64,000 nt of DNA from JBNJGB01 sp051747385 (GCA_051747385.1 JBNJGB010000034.1:1-64000), one strand, 5' to 3'; positions 36,256 to 47,076 are shown, counted from the stretch's first letter. The notes: a model not told the origin generated them from the letters alone. Made by a program: numbers and translations.

Positions 36256-37293
36256 GTGGCCGAGATCGTGCCCGGGGCGCGCACCTCGCAGCGACGAGGT
36301 GGCGTGTCCGTGCACGTGTCGCGGGAGGACCTGTGGCGCGTGGCGGCGTCGTCTCGCCTCGCCGAGTCCCTCCGCGTGCGCATCGGGCACTTCCCGGTCC
36401 ACGACTTCGACGAGCTCCTGGCCGGGTTGGGACGCCTGCCGTGGGACGCGTACGTCCCCCGCGGCCACGTGCCGCCCGTGAAGGTGTCGACGCGGCGCTC
36501 GGCGCTGTACCACACGGACGCGGTGGCCGAGCGCGTGATCGCCACCCTGGCGGCGCGGGGGGCCCGGGCCGAGGAGGTCGACACGCCGACCGTGCACCTG
36601 CGCATCGTCCACGACCGGGCCCACGTCAGCGTGGCCGCCGCCGACGACCTCCACAAGCGGGGCTGGCGCCCGGAGGCCGGCGCCGCGCCGCTCAGGGAGA
36701 CCCTGGCCGCCGCGTGCGTCCGGGCCGCCGGGCTCCACCGGGGAGAGCAGCCCGTGTGGGAGCCGTTCTGCGGGGCGGGGACGATGCTCGTGGAGGTGGC
36801 CGCGGCCCGCGCGGGCGGGACCTCCGCGCCTCCCGATCGAGGCTTCGCGTTCGAGCGCTGGCCCACCCACGACGCGAGCGCCTGGACGGCGGTGCGCCAC
36901 ACGCTGCGCGCGCCCCGGCCGGTGGGCGAGCACCTGGGCAGCGATCGCAGCGCCGGCGTCCTGGCCGCCGCGCGCCGGAACGCCGAGCGTGCCCGGCTGG
37001 ACTCCGTCTGCACCTTCGTCGAGGGGGACTTCGAGCAGGTCCTGGGCCGGGTCCCGGAGGGCGCAGCCGTCCTCACGAACGTCCCGTACGGCCGCCGCCT
37101 GAAGGGCGGCCGCGGCCTGCGACGGTCCTTCCAGCGCTTCGGCGACGTCCTGGCCCGCCGGCCGGACCTGAGCCCCGTCTTCGTGCTGGTGGGCGGCAAG
37201 GACTTCGCCAAGGCCACCAGCCTCCCCTGGGACCCGCTCCTGCAGTTCTCCAACCGGGGCACGCGGGTGTCCCTGCTGCGCCTCCGGCGCTAG
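36256..37293 (+). CDS. RlmL/Trm14-like THUMP RNA guanine-N2 methyltransferase
   Basis: 345 residues from the first standard in-frame start (GTG 36256). A THUMP domain (about 1-150) and a Rossmann methyltransferase with WEPFCGAGTMLVEVA (SAM site) and TNVPYGRR (NPPYG-type catalytic motif with the first Asn-Pro changed to NVPYG). It should methylate guanosine N2 in rRNA or tRNA. The frame stays open upstream and reads YDLFAPVAPGLEALLAGE (36202-36255), the usual N-terminus of this family. So the true start is probably upstream, at CTG 36184, or after a shift from the ATG at 36161 that overlaps the nuoI stop. Confidence 0.8.
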   Translation: MAEIVPGARTSQRRGGVSVHVSREDLWRVAASSRLAESLRVRIGHFPVHDFDELLAGLGRLPWDAYVPRGHVPPVKVSTRRSALYHTDAVAERVIATLAARGARAEEVDTPTVHLRIVHDRAHVSVAAADDLHKRGWRPEAGAAPLRETLAAACVRAAGLHRGEQPVWEPFCGAGTMLVEVAAARAGGTSAPPDRGFAFERWPTHDASAWTAVRHTLRAPRPVGEHLGSDRSAGVLAAARRNAERARLDSVCTFVEGDFEQVLGRVPEGAAVLTNVPYGRRLKGGRGLRRSFQRFGDVLARRPDLSPVFVLVGGKDFAKATSLPWDPLLQFSNRGTRVSLLRLRR

Positions 37294-37297
37294 CCTC

Positions 37298-37328
37298 AGG
37301 CTCGCGCCAAGGCGCCAAGGCGCCAAGG
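37298..37328 (+). repeat. Heptamer-type repeat (AAGRCGC family)
   Basis: AGGCTCGCGCCAAGGCGCC followed by two more AAGGCGCC units matches the left end of the 152-bp unit at 60780. A shorter relative, GGGCTCGCGCCAAGG, lies at 37403-37417. Confidence 0.6.
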
Positions 37329-37404
37329 CGCGAAGGATGCGCGTGAGGCTCCCTGGTGGCCGCCCCCGGTCGGCCGCGGGAGGATGGCGGTGGCTACCCC
37401 ATGG

Positions 37405-37450
37405 GCTCGCGCCAAGGTGCGAGCTTCCCCGACCGGCGGGGACGCCGGTC
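37405..37450. terminator. Two hairpins between convergent genes
   Basis: GCTCGC/GCGAGC (37405-37410 and 37419-37424) and GACCGGC/GCCGGTC (37431-37437 and 37444-37450, loop GGGGAC) lie between the ends of the methyltransferase gene and the 37477 gene. No T-run follows; a termination role is inferred from position. Confidence 0.3.
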
Positions 37451-37476
37451 CTCCTGCAACAACACGCGGACGGGGC

Positions 37477-37911
37477 TCAGAGGGAGGGGCGCATGCTCGC
37501 CAGGAAGGCGGGCAGGGTGGACAGGTCAAAGGCCAGGGTGGCCTCGCCGAGGACCTCGCCTTCCCGGTAGACCCGGCCGTGAAGCTCCGTCATGGAGGAG
37601 ACGGGAGCGCGCAGCGAGCGGATCTTGCTGCCGCGGAAGCGGTGCGGCCGGCCGTCGGCGTCCCGCCACATCACCTCGTAGATGAGGTGCTCCCGGCGGA
37701 GCGGATCGATGATCAGCGTGCCGTGGGCCGGGGCGTCGGTGACGTCGTCCTCCAGGGTGACGGTCCCCTCCAGGCGGAGCGGTCCGCCCAGGACCATGTG
37801 GCGCAGGCGGCGCGCCCGGGCGGAGACCGTAAAGGACAGTCGGCGGGGGGCGCCGCCGTCGACGGGGCGCATCGCACCCGCCATCGTCTCTCGGAAGCGG
37901 AGTCCGGGCAT
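37477..37911 (-). CDS. Unknown 144-residue protein in the trxB operon
   Basis: Start ATG 37911, 5 bases after the Rieske stop. Short strands such as SFTVSARARRLRHMVLGG, LRLEGTVTLEDDV, GTLIIDPLRREHLIYEVMW and ELHGRVYREGEVLGEATLAF suggest a beta-barrel. It weakly recalls the extra C-terminal domain found after some GMC oxidoreductases and patatin-like proteins of deltaproteobacteria, but no family can be assigned. It is the third gene of the trxB-Rieske-this operon. Confidence 0.65.
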   Translation of the reverse strand: MPGLRFRETMAGAMRPVDGGAPRRLSFTVSARARRLRHMVLGGPLRLEGTVTLEDDVTDAPAHGTLIIDPLRREHLIYEVMWRDADGRPHRFRGSKIRSLRAPVSSMTELHGRVYREGEVLGEATLAFDLSTLPAFLASMRPSL

Positions 37912-37916
37912 GGGGG

Positions 37917-38297
37917 CTACTCCTGGTCTGGCCAGCCGGGGGGCTCCGGCGTGACGCGTACGACCAGGGTATCGCCCTCGCGTTGGAAGGGAAGCCGCTC
38001 CAGGCGCCGGCCCACGACCGGGCCCATGAAGCACTCGCCGGACTCGGGCAGGAACATGGCCCCGTGGACGTGGCACATGAGGAACTGCCCGGAGGCGTCG
38101 GTGACGTCGTCGTCGCCCAGGTCCAGGGAGAACGTCACGTGGGGGCACCGGTTCACGTAGACGTGCAGCCCCCCGTCGTGGTGGACGACGATGCCCGTCA
38201 GGCGCTCGCCCTCCCGCTCGAAGGGAAACAGGCGGGTGTCGCCCGGGCCCAGGTCGCCGACCCGGACCCGGACGGTCGGGTGCTCGTCCGGGGACAC
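37917..38297 (-). CDS. Rieske [2Fe-2S] protein
   Basis: 126 residues, GTG start 7 bases after the trxB stop. The Rieske ligand sets are CPHVTF and CHVHGAMF, two Cys and two His for a 2Fe-2S cluster, with GPVVGRRLERLPF behind. No membrane anchor, so a soluble ferredoxin-like Rieske protein of the nitrite-reductase-small-subunit or dioxygenase-ferredoxin type. Adjacency to thioredoxin reductase suggests a redox role, but the electron partner is unknown. Confidence 0.85.
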   Translation of the reverse strand: MSPDEHPTVRVRVGDLGPGDTRLFPFEREGERLTGIVVHHDGGLHVYVNRCPHVTFSLDLGDDDVTDASGQFLMCHVHGAMFLPESGECFMGPVVGRRLERLPFQREGDTLVVRVTPEPPGWPDQE

Positions 38298-38304
38298 GCC
38301 GGGC

Positions 38305-39246
38305 TCAGCCCTCGATGCCCTGGGACTCGAGCCACTTCTCGGCGTCCATGGCGGCCTGGCAGCCCGTGCCGGCGGCGGTGATGGCCTGCCGGTAGCGGGT
38401 GTCCGCCACGTCGCCGCAGGCGAAGACGCCCTCGACGCTGGTGCCGGTGGGCCCGTCGAGCACCACGTAGCCGTGGTCGTCCAGCTCGATGGCGCCCTCG
38501 AGGAACTTGGTGTTGGGGATGTGGCCGATGGCCAGGAAGATCCCGTCGATGGGGCGATCCTCCTCGTCTCCCGTGACCGTGTCCTTGAGCCGCGCGCCGG
38601 TGATGGTCTCGCCGTCGTCGCTCAGGTAGTGGCTGATGGTCTTGTTCCAGAGGACGTCGATCTTGTCGTGCGCCAGGACGCGATCCTGCATGATCTTCGA
38701 CGCCCGGAGCTCCTCGCGCCGGTGCACGATCGTCACCTTTTTCGCGAACTTCGTGAGGAAGGTGGCCTCCTCCATGGCGGAGTCGCCGCCGCCCACGACG
38801 AAGATCTCCTTGTCGCGGTAGAAGAACCCGTCACAAGTGGCGCAGGTGCTCAGGCCGCGCCCCTGGAACTTCTCCTCGTCGGGCAGGCCCAGCCAGCGCG
38901 CCGAGGCGCCCGTGGCCACGATGAGGGAGTGCGTCTCGTACTCCTTGTCGCCGACCCACACGCGGAAGGGGCGCTCGGAGACATCCACCCTGTCGACGTG
39001 CTCGAACTCGTGGTGGCTGCCGAAGCGCTCCGCCTGCTTCCGCATGATGTCCATCAACTCCGGGCCCATGATCCCCTCGGGGAAGCCCGGGAAGTTCTCG
39101 ACCTCGGTGGTGATGGTGAGCTGACCGCCGGGCTGGAGCCCCTCGAAGACCAGGGGCGACAGGTTCGCACGGGCCGTGTAGATGGCCGCGGTGAGGCCGG
39201 CGGGGCCGGAGCCCACGATGATCACGTTGCGGACGTCGTCGGACAT
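38305..39246 (-). CDS. trxB: Thioredoxin reductase
   Basis: 313 residues. FAD site GSGPAGLTAAIY (residues 12-23), NADPH site GGGDSAMEEA, redox Cys135 and Cys138 in STCATCDG, and C-terminal FACGDVADTRYRQAITAAGTG. It uses NADPH to reduce thioredoxin in the cytoplasm. First gene of a three-gene minus-strand operon with the Rieske protein. Element copy 4 lies about 80 bases upstream, in its promoter region. Confidence 0.95.
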   Translation of the reverse strand: MSDDVRNVIIVGSGPAGLTAAIYTARANLSPLVFEGLQPGGQLTITTEVENFPGFPEGIMGPELMDIMRKQAERFGSHHEFEHVDRVDVSERPFRVWVGDKEYETHSLIVATGASARWLGLPDEEKFQGRGLSTCATCDGFFYRDKEIFVVGGGDSAMEEATFLTKFAKKVTIVHRREELRASKIMQDRVLAHDKIDVLWNKTISHYLSDDGETITGARLKDTVTGDEEDRPIDGIFLAIGHIPNTKFLEGAIELDDHGYVVLDGPTGTSVEGVFACGDVADTRYRQAITAAGTGCQAAMDAEKWLESQGIEG

Positions 39247-39326
39247 GGCTCTCCTCGTACTTCCCGGTGTTCTCCAAGGACGGTCTTGTAGTCACCCCCG
39301 CCGCCACAGGCAAGGGATTCCCGGGC

Positions 39327-39468
39327 AGGGCGGTCGCAAAGTCGACCGCCCTCCCTCGCCCTTGCCCTTGCCCGCTCTCAGACGCGCAAAACCTATCAGC
39401 GGGTGCAATCCGGCGCCGGGCGCCGTACCGCCGAACGGCCCTCACTTCTCCGACTTTGCGATTGCCCT
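39327..39468 (+). mobile_element. MITE-like element, copy 4
   Basis: 142 bp, the shortest copy. Left hairpin intact, right end CGACTTTGCGATTGCCCT, about four hexamers (the first is CCCTCG), and a small loss before the GGGTGCAATCC segment. The perfect 12-bp direct repeat GGATTCCCGGGC flanks it at 39315-39326 and 39469-39480. It separates trxB from the end of the signalling cluster. Confidence 0.85.
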
Positions 39469-39481
39469 GGATTCCCGGGCC

Positions 39482-40159
39482 TCACGGCATGAAGGGCTCC
39501 CACAGGGCGCGGGCCAGCCGGGCGGCCCGCTCCGAGTCCGCCGCGATCGGCCCGCGCAGGTGGACCGTGAGCCGCTGCCCGTCGTAGCCCAGGCCTTCGA
39601 AGCTCCCCGCTGCCTCGCGGCTCACCACCAGCAGGGCGGCCGTCACCTCCGGGTCCAGGATGGCGTCCACGCGGGGCTCGTCGCTGCTCTCCACGCGAAG
39701 GCGGCCGTCCAGGCGGGCCTCGATCCGCGGGGCACGCTCGACCGGGGGACCTCCGACCGGGGCGCCGTCGGGATCCAGGGAGGGCGGAGCCGTGTCCCGG
39801 GGCCAGATCCGGAACGCCACGGGCGACTCGCCGATGGGCGTCGCGACGGCCACCCGGAGCGCGCCCTTCCGGTGGCTCGGCCGGACGGTCAGGGGCTGCA
39901 TCCCGTCGTGCACGTGGACGCGCCCCGCCTCGCCCTCCCGGGCCCCGGGGAGCTCCAACCAGCGCGCCCGCAGGCCCTCCACGAGCCGGCGCCCCCTCCG
40001 CCGGGAGTCCCAGATGCGCCACAGCATCCAGAGGACCGCGACCCCGGCGATGGTCAGGGCCCAGGGCATGGCGTCGCGGCCGAGCAGGGCGGCCCCGAGC
40101 AGGGCGCCAAGGGCCACGCCGGCGGCGATGCGACGGTCGAACGAGGGGCGGGTGCTCAC
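39482..40159 (-). CDS. Membrane protein of unknown function, end of signalling cluster
   Basis: 225 residues, GTG start whose GTGA overlaps the upstream stop. Two membrane helices in the first 50 residues (AAGVALGALLGAALLGRDAMPW and ALTIAGVAVLWMLWRIW), then a roughly 170-residue beta-rich domain with Arg-rich strands. I recognise no family. Tight coupling to the lipoprotein upstream suggests a shared envelope role. Confidence 0.65.
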   Translation of the reverse strand: MSTRPSFDRRIAAGVALGALLGAALLGRDAMPWALTIAGVAVLWMLWRIWDSRRRGRRLVEGLRARWLELPGAREGEAGRVHVHDGMQPLTVRPSHRKGALRVAVATPIGESPVAFRIWPRDTAPPSLDPDGAPVGGPPVERAPRIEARLDGRLRVESSDEPRVDAILDPEVTAALLVVSREAAGSFEGLGYDGQRLTVHLRGPIAADSERAARLARALWEPFMP

Positions 40160-41751
40160 GGGAGGAAGGGTAGCAGCAGATCCACGAAGCCCTCCTCGCC
40201 GGTGGTCCCCTTCGTCAGGAGCGTCGGCTCGCGATCCCCGTCGGATGCATCCGGGAGGTACAGCTCCACGGTCACGTCGGGCAGGAACGTCCCGTCCGGC
40301 GCGGCCACGGTGAGGTGCGCCAGGTCGGGCTCCCCGAGGCTCACGGACAGGTCGGTGTCCTGCGCCACCTCCTCGCCCCGCAGGAGCCGCGGCGGCGCGC
40401 CCGTGGTGGTGTCGGGCAGGACGCGGACGTCGTACGTCCCCGGGTCCACGCGGATCGCGAACCGCCCCTCCTCGTCCAGCACCTCCCGGAACGGCGCAGG
40501 GGCGATCACCAGGGTGTCTCCGGGCTCCCCCTCGACGCGTCGGGTGGCCCGTACGTTGCCCGACCGGACGGGCTCGCCGTCGACGTCTCGCACGACGCCC
40601 GCGAGGCGCGGCCGGGGATCCAGGGTGATCGTGGAGGGCTCGTCGTCGTCTACGTCCGCCGCCAGGTTGAGCTTCCGGATCCTCGTCGCGAACGTCTGGC
40701 CGGGCGGCACGCTCACGAGGACCTCCCACGCCCCCGGGAGGGCACGGAACCGCGCGATCCCGTCCTCGTCGGTCACCGCCGACCGCCGCAGGGTTCCTCC
40801 CTCCAGGTGGCCCACGAGAGCGAGGGACAGCCCGCTCGCCGGGGCGCCTCCCGGCGTCAGGACGCGCACCCGGCCCTGGAACTCCTCGACGCCCGCGGGC
40901 AGGGAGGGGACGGTCACGGCCAGGTCCTCGTCCGGCTCCACCCAGCCGGTCTCCCGGTCGGGGAAGATGGGGCCGTCCTCGGCGGCCTCCACGCGCAGCT
41001 TCACCTCGTCCGTGCCCGGGGGCAGGCGCGTGGAGAACGCACCCTTCACCGAGTCCGTGGTCAGCGCGGGCAGGGCGCGGCCGTCGGGGAGGCCGACCAC
41101 CACGCGTGCACCGCCGATGGGCTCGTAGGTTTCGAAGCGGACGAACCCCTCGAGCGGCACGTACTCGGAGGCGGCCGGAAGCTCGACGTCGAACCGGCCG
41201 TCCACCACCTCCTCCGGGCCGAGCGTGAACGTGTGCGGGGGCGTCTCCCGGGGCTCGGGGCGGAAGGTGACCTCGTAGGTCCGCCGGGGCAGCAGGCGTA
41301 GCTCATAGCCGCGGCCCTGGGCGTCCAGGCCCTCCAGGGAGTGCGTCGTGAAGCGGTAGTCCTGTCCGGGGATGTCGCCGGGCGTGCGGGCCTCCAGGAC
41401 GCCCGGGACGTTGGTGCCGAAGGCGTCCCCGGCGTGCCGGACGACCCCGTGGAGCGCAGCGGGCTCCACCAGGGTGATCTGGAGGGCGGGCCCCTCGGAC
41501 ATGCGCACGAGGGGGACCTGCTGTTGGAGCAGGCCGGAGCCGGGCGGCGGCAGGATGCGCGCCTGGACCTCCAGGCTGCTCGTCCCCTCCACGACGCAGT
41601 GCCCGAATGCGCAGGCCCGGCCCTCGACGCAGTCCTCGGCCGACCGGCAGGCCGGGGCCTCTTCGGCCACCTCCACGTCCCCGCACGCCCCGGCGAGGAG
41701 GGCCGACAGGAGGACGAGCGTCACCGTGATCGGGATCAGCCTTCGCAGCAC
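40156..41751 (-). CDS. Lipoprotein with carboxypeptidase-regulatory-like repeats
   Basis: 531 residues, GTG start with GGAGGG 4-5 bases upstream and overlapping the previous gene's end by 16 bases. The signal peptide ends in a lipobox (LLAGAC). A Cys-rich segment follows (CRSAEDCVEGRACAFGHC). From about residue 80 on there are at least four Ig-like CarboxypepD_reg-type domains: LHGVVRHAGDAF, LEGFVRFETYEPIGGARVVVG, FQGRVRVLTPGGAPASGLSL, LAGVVRDVDGEPVRSGNV. These fold as beta-sandwiches and often bind sugar or protein outside the membrane. Specific ligand unknown. Confidence 0.75.
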   Translation of the reverse strand: MLRRLIPITVTLVLLSALLAGACGDVEVAEEAPACRSAEDCVEGRACAFGHCVVEGTSSLEVQARILPPPGSGLLQQQVPLVRMSEGPALQITLVEPAALHGVVRHAGDAFGTNVPGVLEARTPGDIPGQDYRFTTHSLEGLDAQGRGYELRLLPRRTYEVTFRPEPRETPPHTFTLGPEEVVDGRFDVELPAASEYVPLEGFVRFETYEPIGGARVVVGLPDGRALPALTTDSVKGAFSTRLPPGTDEVKLRVEAAEDGPIFPDRETGWVEPDEDLAVTVPSLPAGVEEFQGRVRVLTPGGAPASGLSLALVGHLEGGTLRRSAVTDEDGIARFRALPGAWEVLVSVPPGQTFATRIRKLNLAADVDDDEPSTITLDPRPRLAGVVRDVDGEPVRSGNVRATRRVEGEPGDTLVIAPAPFREVLDEEGRFAIRVDPGTYDVRVLPDTTTGAPPRLLRGEEVAQDTDLSVSLGEPDLAHLTVAAPDGTFLPDVTVELYLPDASDGDREPTLLTKGTTGEEGFVDLLLPFLP

Positions 41752-42203
41752 GTGCCCTCCGCGATCTCCACGAACCAGCGTAGGATCACCAGGTCGCCGT
41801 CGTCCGTGGTCTGGCGGGCGCCCTGGGCGTCGAAGCCCACGGGCGGCCGATCCATGACGACGGCCTCGACCAGCACGCTGTCCTCGGTCCGGATCGTCGG
41901 GTTGCACGGGTCGAGGTCGAAGTCCGGACCGTCGTCGTCCGGGACCCCCTGCTCGCCCTCGGTGAAGTCCACGAACCAGAACACGAACAGGCGGTCGTCG
42001 TCCGGATCGCTGATGGCGGGGCCGATGCGGAACTCCTCGATGGTGGAGGGGCAGCTTCGGACCGCCGCGACCGCGCCCTCCGGGGGCGCGACCAGGTCGT
42101 CGCGCACCTGGATCGGGCGGTTGTCCTGGGGGTCGACCTCGTAGTCGGGGATCGGGCAGCCCGTGAGGGTCATCACCGCCACCTTCAGCAAGAGGCGTGC
42201 CAC
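41736..42203 (-). CDS. Small lipoprotein of unknown function
   Basis: 155 residues from GTG 42203. The leader VARLLLKVAVMTLTGC has a lipobox at LTGC. The mature part is acidic, with Cys at several positions (RSC, DLDPC, TCCEG). Strands RLFVFWFVDF and LVILRWFVEI suggest a beta fold with two similar halves. No family recognised. The next gene's start lies inside its last codons. The ribosome site is weak. Confidence 0.6.
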   Translation of the reverse strand: MARLLLKVAVMTLTGCPIPDYEVDPQDNRPIQVRDDLVAPPEGAVAAVRSCPSTIEEFRIGPAISDPDDDRLFVFWFVDFTEGEQGVPDDDGPDFDLDPCNPTIRTEDSVLVEAVVMDRPPVGFDAQGARQTTDDGDLVILRWFVEIAEGTCCEG

Positions 42204-42289
42204 ACCGCTGCGCCGGCGGAGCGTCCCGGTGCTCCTGGGATTCTCACCGCTCGGCCCGGGCGATCCGGGCGCGCACCCTGACAGCAGTG

Positions 42290-44083
<1,794 letters not shown>

Positions 44084-44216
44084 GCTGCTCCAGGGCGGAA
44101 TGCCTGCCGCGGCGGGACGCTGATTCTAATGACGCAGGGCAGGGGCGTCCACGTCGGACACGGTGTCCCGGGTGGAAAGCGGTGTCGCCACGACCACGAC
44201 CACGAGGAGATCGTGA

Positions 44217-45110
44217 TCAGAACTCCCCGGACACCCCGAGCCCGAGCCCCCGGGCCGACGGGCCGAACCTCAGCCGGACGCCCGTCTCCTCGCCCCCCGG
44301 CAGCTCGTCCCGGTCGAGGACCTCGAACTCGCGCCGCACCTCCCGGCGGGGCGGGCGGTTGGCGAACCCGTCCGCGATGCTGTAGCCCCAGCTCCCCAGG
44401 AACACCGCGCTGCCGGCCCACCACATGGCCCGGAGCAGTCGCGCCTGCCCTTCGTCTCCCGGCGGCACGCGGTCGGTGCCGCCGATCTTCAGGGACTCGA
44501 CCCCGACCCAGGCGCCGATGTTCAGGGCCAGACCCACACCCTGGAGCACCGCGACCAGGGTCCCCTTGGGGAACTGGTCGTTGGCGAACTGGCCGACGCC
44601 GAAGGGCATCAGGTACGCCACGGTGGGGGCCTGCCGCTCCGTGACCGTCCGCACGAGGGTCAGACGCGGCCCGCCCTCTCGCGGCTCGGCCCGCCCGGGG
44701 CCGATGAAGCCGAGCTTCTCGAGGCGGCGCTTCTCCCTGTCGAAGAAGGTGATCAGCTCCCGAGGATAGAACAGGGGATCCATCTCGTGGTCCGGATCCT
44801 CCTTCAGGAGCGACGAGAACGTCAGCCGCGCGGCGTCCATGGCCCCGGTGAACCAGTAGCTGGCGCCGAGCCACTCCAGCACCTGGGCCTCCAGTGGCGA
44901 GTCGTCCAGGCGCCCCTCCGCGACGAGGGGCTGGAGCAGGCGGATGGTCCGCTCGTAGTCCTGGTAGCGGAAGGCCTCCTCGGCCGCGTCGAGCCGCGCG
45001 GTGAGGTCGTCCTCTCCCTCGGGCGGGTCGCCGGGCTGCGCGAGCACGCCGGCTGCCGTGGCCAGCACCACGACGACGGCGAGCAGGCACGGCGCGACGC
45101 TCCGGACCAT
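44217..45110 (-). CDS. TPR-containing membrane protein (DUF5683-like)
   Basis: 297 residues from ATG 45110, which shares bases with the kinase stop (TGATG). Signal peptide to about residue 25 (GVLAQPG). A TPR-like helical part (DLTARLDAAEEAFRYQDYERT, VLEWLGASYWFTGAMDAAR), then two membrane helices near 165-195 and 215-240. PFGVGQFANDQFPKGTL resembles the GxGQxxNxQxxKG motif of DUF5683-like membrane proteins. Probably an envelope partner of the kinase; no catalytic motif. Confidence 0.75.
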   Translation of the reverse strand: MVRSVAPCLLAVVVVLATAAGVLAQPGDPPEGEDDLTARLDAAEEAFRYQDYERTIRLLQPLVAEGRLDDSPLEAQVLEWLGASYWFTGAMDAARLTFSSLLKEDPDHEMDPLFYPRELITFFDREKRRLEKLGFIGPGRAEPREGGPRLTLVRTVTERQAPTVAYLMPFGVGQFANDQFPKGTLVAVLQGVGLALNIGAWVGVESLKIGGTDRVPPGDEGQARLLRAMWWAGSAVFLGSWGYSIADGFANRPPRREVRREFEVLDRDELPGGEETGVRLRFGPSARGLGLGVSGEF

Positions 45111-46957
45111 CACTCCGCGACCTGGTGCACCCTGGCCTTGGGCTTGATCACGAACTGTCGCTTCCAGACGTGGCCGTCATCGAACGTCACGGTGATCCGC
45201 CCGACCTTGGGAGAGTGGGATCGCACGGGCACAACATACGGCGTTCCACACGGACCGTACACCTCCCCGTCGATGGACACCTCTCCGCCCTCGCACTCGA
45301 TCTCGACCACGGCCGGCGGATACTCGAACTGCAGGTGCCGGCGTACGGGGCGGTCGCCGGGGCCGTCCTCCACCTCGAAGCGCACGATCTTCGGATCGCA
45401 GCCCGGACAGCCCGGGTGCGTCAGGATGGCCCGATGGGTGCCGGGCGTGAGCCGCAGGTCGCCGCCGGGCTTCACGGGCTGGCCGTCGACCGACAGCTTC
45501 ACGGCGGGAGGCTCCACGGTCAGCAGGACCGGCAGCGTCTCGGGCTCGGGGTCGGGTCGCCGGACGCGGCGTGGCCGCTCCCGCACCACCTTGCGCACGG
45601 GGCGGGCCCTCGGGCGGGCCAGCGCCCCGGCCCGCACGGTGACGTCCGCGATGGCACGCCCGGCGACGAGGCCGGCGTCCGTGGGGGGCGGCGAGGGGAC
45701 CACCGGCTCCGGGGCCTCGAACCGTGGAGGCTCCCTGGGGACGGAGGTCGGCGTCAGGACGCGACCCGTCCCGGGCTGCGCCGCGCCGCCGCCGTTCAAG
45801 AGCGGCCAGGCGGACCAGAGACCGCCCCCGGCGCCCCCGACGACGAGCAGGGCCAGCAGGATGGTCAGGAGTCTCCTGCGGCGCAGGCCCGAGTGAAGCT
45901 CCCGGAGCCGCTCCAGGGCCTCCGTGTTGTCCGGGTCCAGGGTGAGGACCCGCCCGTAGGCCTCCAGCGCCAGGTGGCGGCGCCCCTCGGTCCACTCCAG
46001 GTCGCCCAGGGAGAGCATGGCGCCCACCAGGCGCTCGGACAGGCTGCGCTGATAGCCCCGGCGGTCGGTCATCCAGCTCCGAAGCTCGGCCTCCATGTGC
46101 GTGAGGCCACGCCGGGCCAGCCACTCCCGGAGGTCCTCCGCGAGGGCCTCCACCGTGGCGTAGCGGCGTTCCGGGTCCACCTGGAGGCAGCGGCCGATGA
46201 TCTCCGACAGGCCGCTGTTCACGTGCGGGTTGATGCGGCGCGGGTCGTCGTAGCGGCCCTCGACGATGCGCTTGAGGATGCCGTGGGGCGTCGGGGCGTC
46301 GAAGGGCAGCGAGCCGCCCGTGGCCGCCGCGTAGAGCACCGTGCCCAGCGCCCACACGTCCGCGCGCCGGTCCAGGACGCCGTCGCCCTCGATCTGCTCG
46401 GGCGACATGTGGGCCGGGGAGCCCACGAGGGTCCCCGTGATGGTCATGGACTCCAGGCCGACGATCTGCGCGATGCCGAAGTCCGTGAGCTTCACCACCC
46501 CGTCTCGTCCCACCAGGATGTTCTCCGGCTTCACGTCCCGGTGGACGATGTCGTGCCGGTGGGCGTGGGCCAGGGCCTCCGCGACACCGACGACCACCAT
46601 GGCGCCGATCTCCGGGAGGACGGGCTCGCCCTCCCGCAGGAGCGCGGACAGGGGCGCGCCCTCCACCAGCTCGGTGACCAGGTAGTTCAGGTCGTCCCGG
46701 CTCGACGAGTAGTCGTAGATCTCCGGGATGTTGTGGTGCGTGAGGCGCGCCACGGCGCGGGCCTCGCGGGAGAAGCGCTCCCGGGCGTCCGGATCCCTGG
46801 CCAGGTGTCGGTGCATGACCTTCACGGCCACGTCCCGATCCAGGTACTCGTCGTGGCCCCGGTAGACCACGCTCATGCCGCCCTGGCCGATCTCCTCCAG
46901 GATCCGATACTTCTCGATCCGCTCGAGCATCTCGTCCGAGGTCCCGCGGTCCCGCAC
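45110..46957 (-). CDS. Hanks-type Ser/Thr protein kinase with PEGA-like sensor region
   Basis: 615 residues from GTG 46957; an ATG nine codons in (46930) is a possible alternative. Kinase domain about 15-280: GQGGMSVVYRG, ATP Lys46, catalytic Asp141 in HRDVKPEN, Asp159 in DFG, and GSPAHMSPEQ activation region. A TPR-like stretch follows (VLTLDPDNTEALERLREL). One membrane helix near 360-385 (LTILLALLVVGGAGGGLWSAW). The rest is Pro-rich and then PEGA-like beta domains (PPAVKLSVDGQPVKPGG, VEIECEGGEVSIDGEVYG) outside. It senses something in the envelope and phosphorylates cytoplasmic targets. First gene of the signalling cluster. Confidence 0.92.
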   Translation of the reverse strand: MRDRGTSDEMLERIEKYRILEEIGQGGMSVVYRGHDEYLDRDVAVKVMHRHLARDPDARERFSREARAVARLTHHNIPEIYDYSSSRDDLNYLVTELVEGAPLSALLREGEPVLPEIGAMVVVGVAEALAHAHRHDIVHRDVKPENILVGRDGVVKLTDFGIAQIVGLESMTITGTLVGSPAHMSPEQIEGDGVLDRRADVWALGTVLYAAATGGSLPFDAPTPHGILKRIVEGRYDDPRRINPHVNSGLSEIIGRCLQVDPERRYATVEALAEDLREWLARRGLTHMEAELRSWMTDRRGYQRSLSERLVGAMLSLGDLEWTEGRRHLALEAYGRVLTLDPDNTEALERLRELHSGLRRRRLLTILLALLVVGGAGGGLWSAWPLLNGGGAAQPGTGRVLTPTSVPREPPRFEAPEPVVPSPPPTDAGLVAGRAIADVTVRAGALARPRARPVRKVVRERPRRVRRPDPEPETLPVLLTVEPPAVKLSVDGQPVKPGGDLRLTPGTHRAILTHPGCPGCDPKIVRFEVEDGPGDRPVRRHLQFEYPPAVVEIECEGGEVSIDGEVYGPCGTPYVVPVRSHSPKVGRITVTFDDGHVWKRQFVIKPKARVHQVAE

Positions 46958-47076
46958 TGATCCCCGTCTCCGGTGGGGAGCACACGTACGGCACCCGTCC
47001 CGCCGGAGCGCATCGTTTCACAGGGGCGGGAGGTTTGCAAAAGCGGCGCGGGCCGCGGTCTGGACAGACGGGAGGG

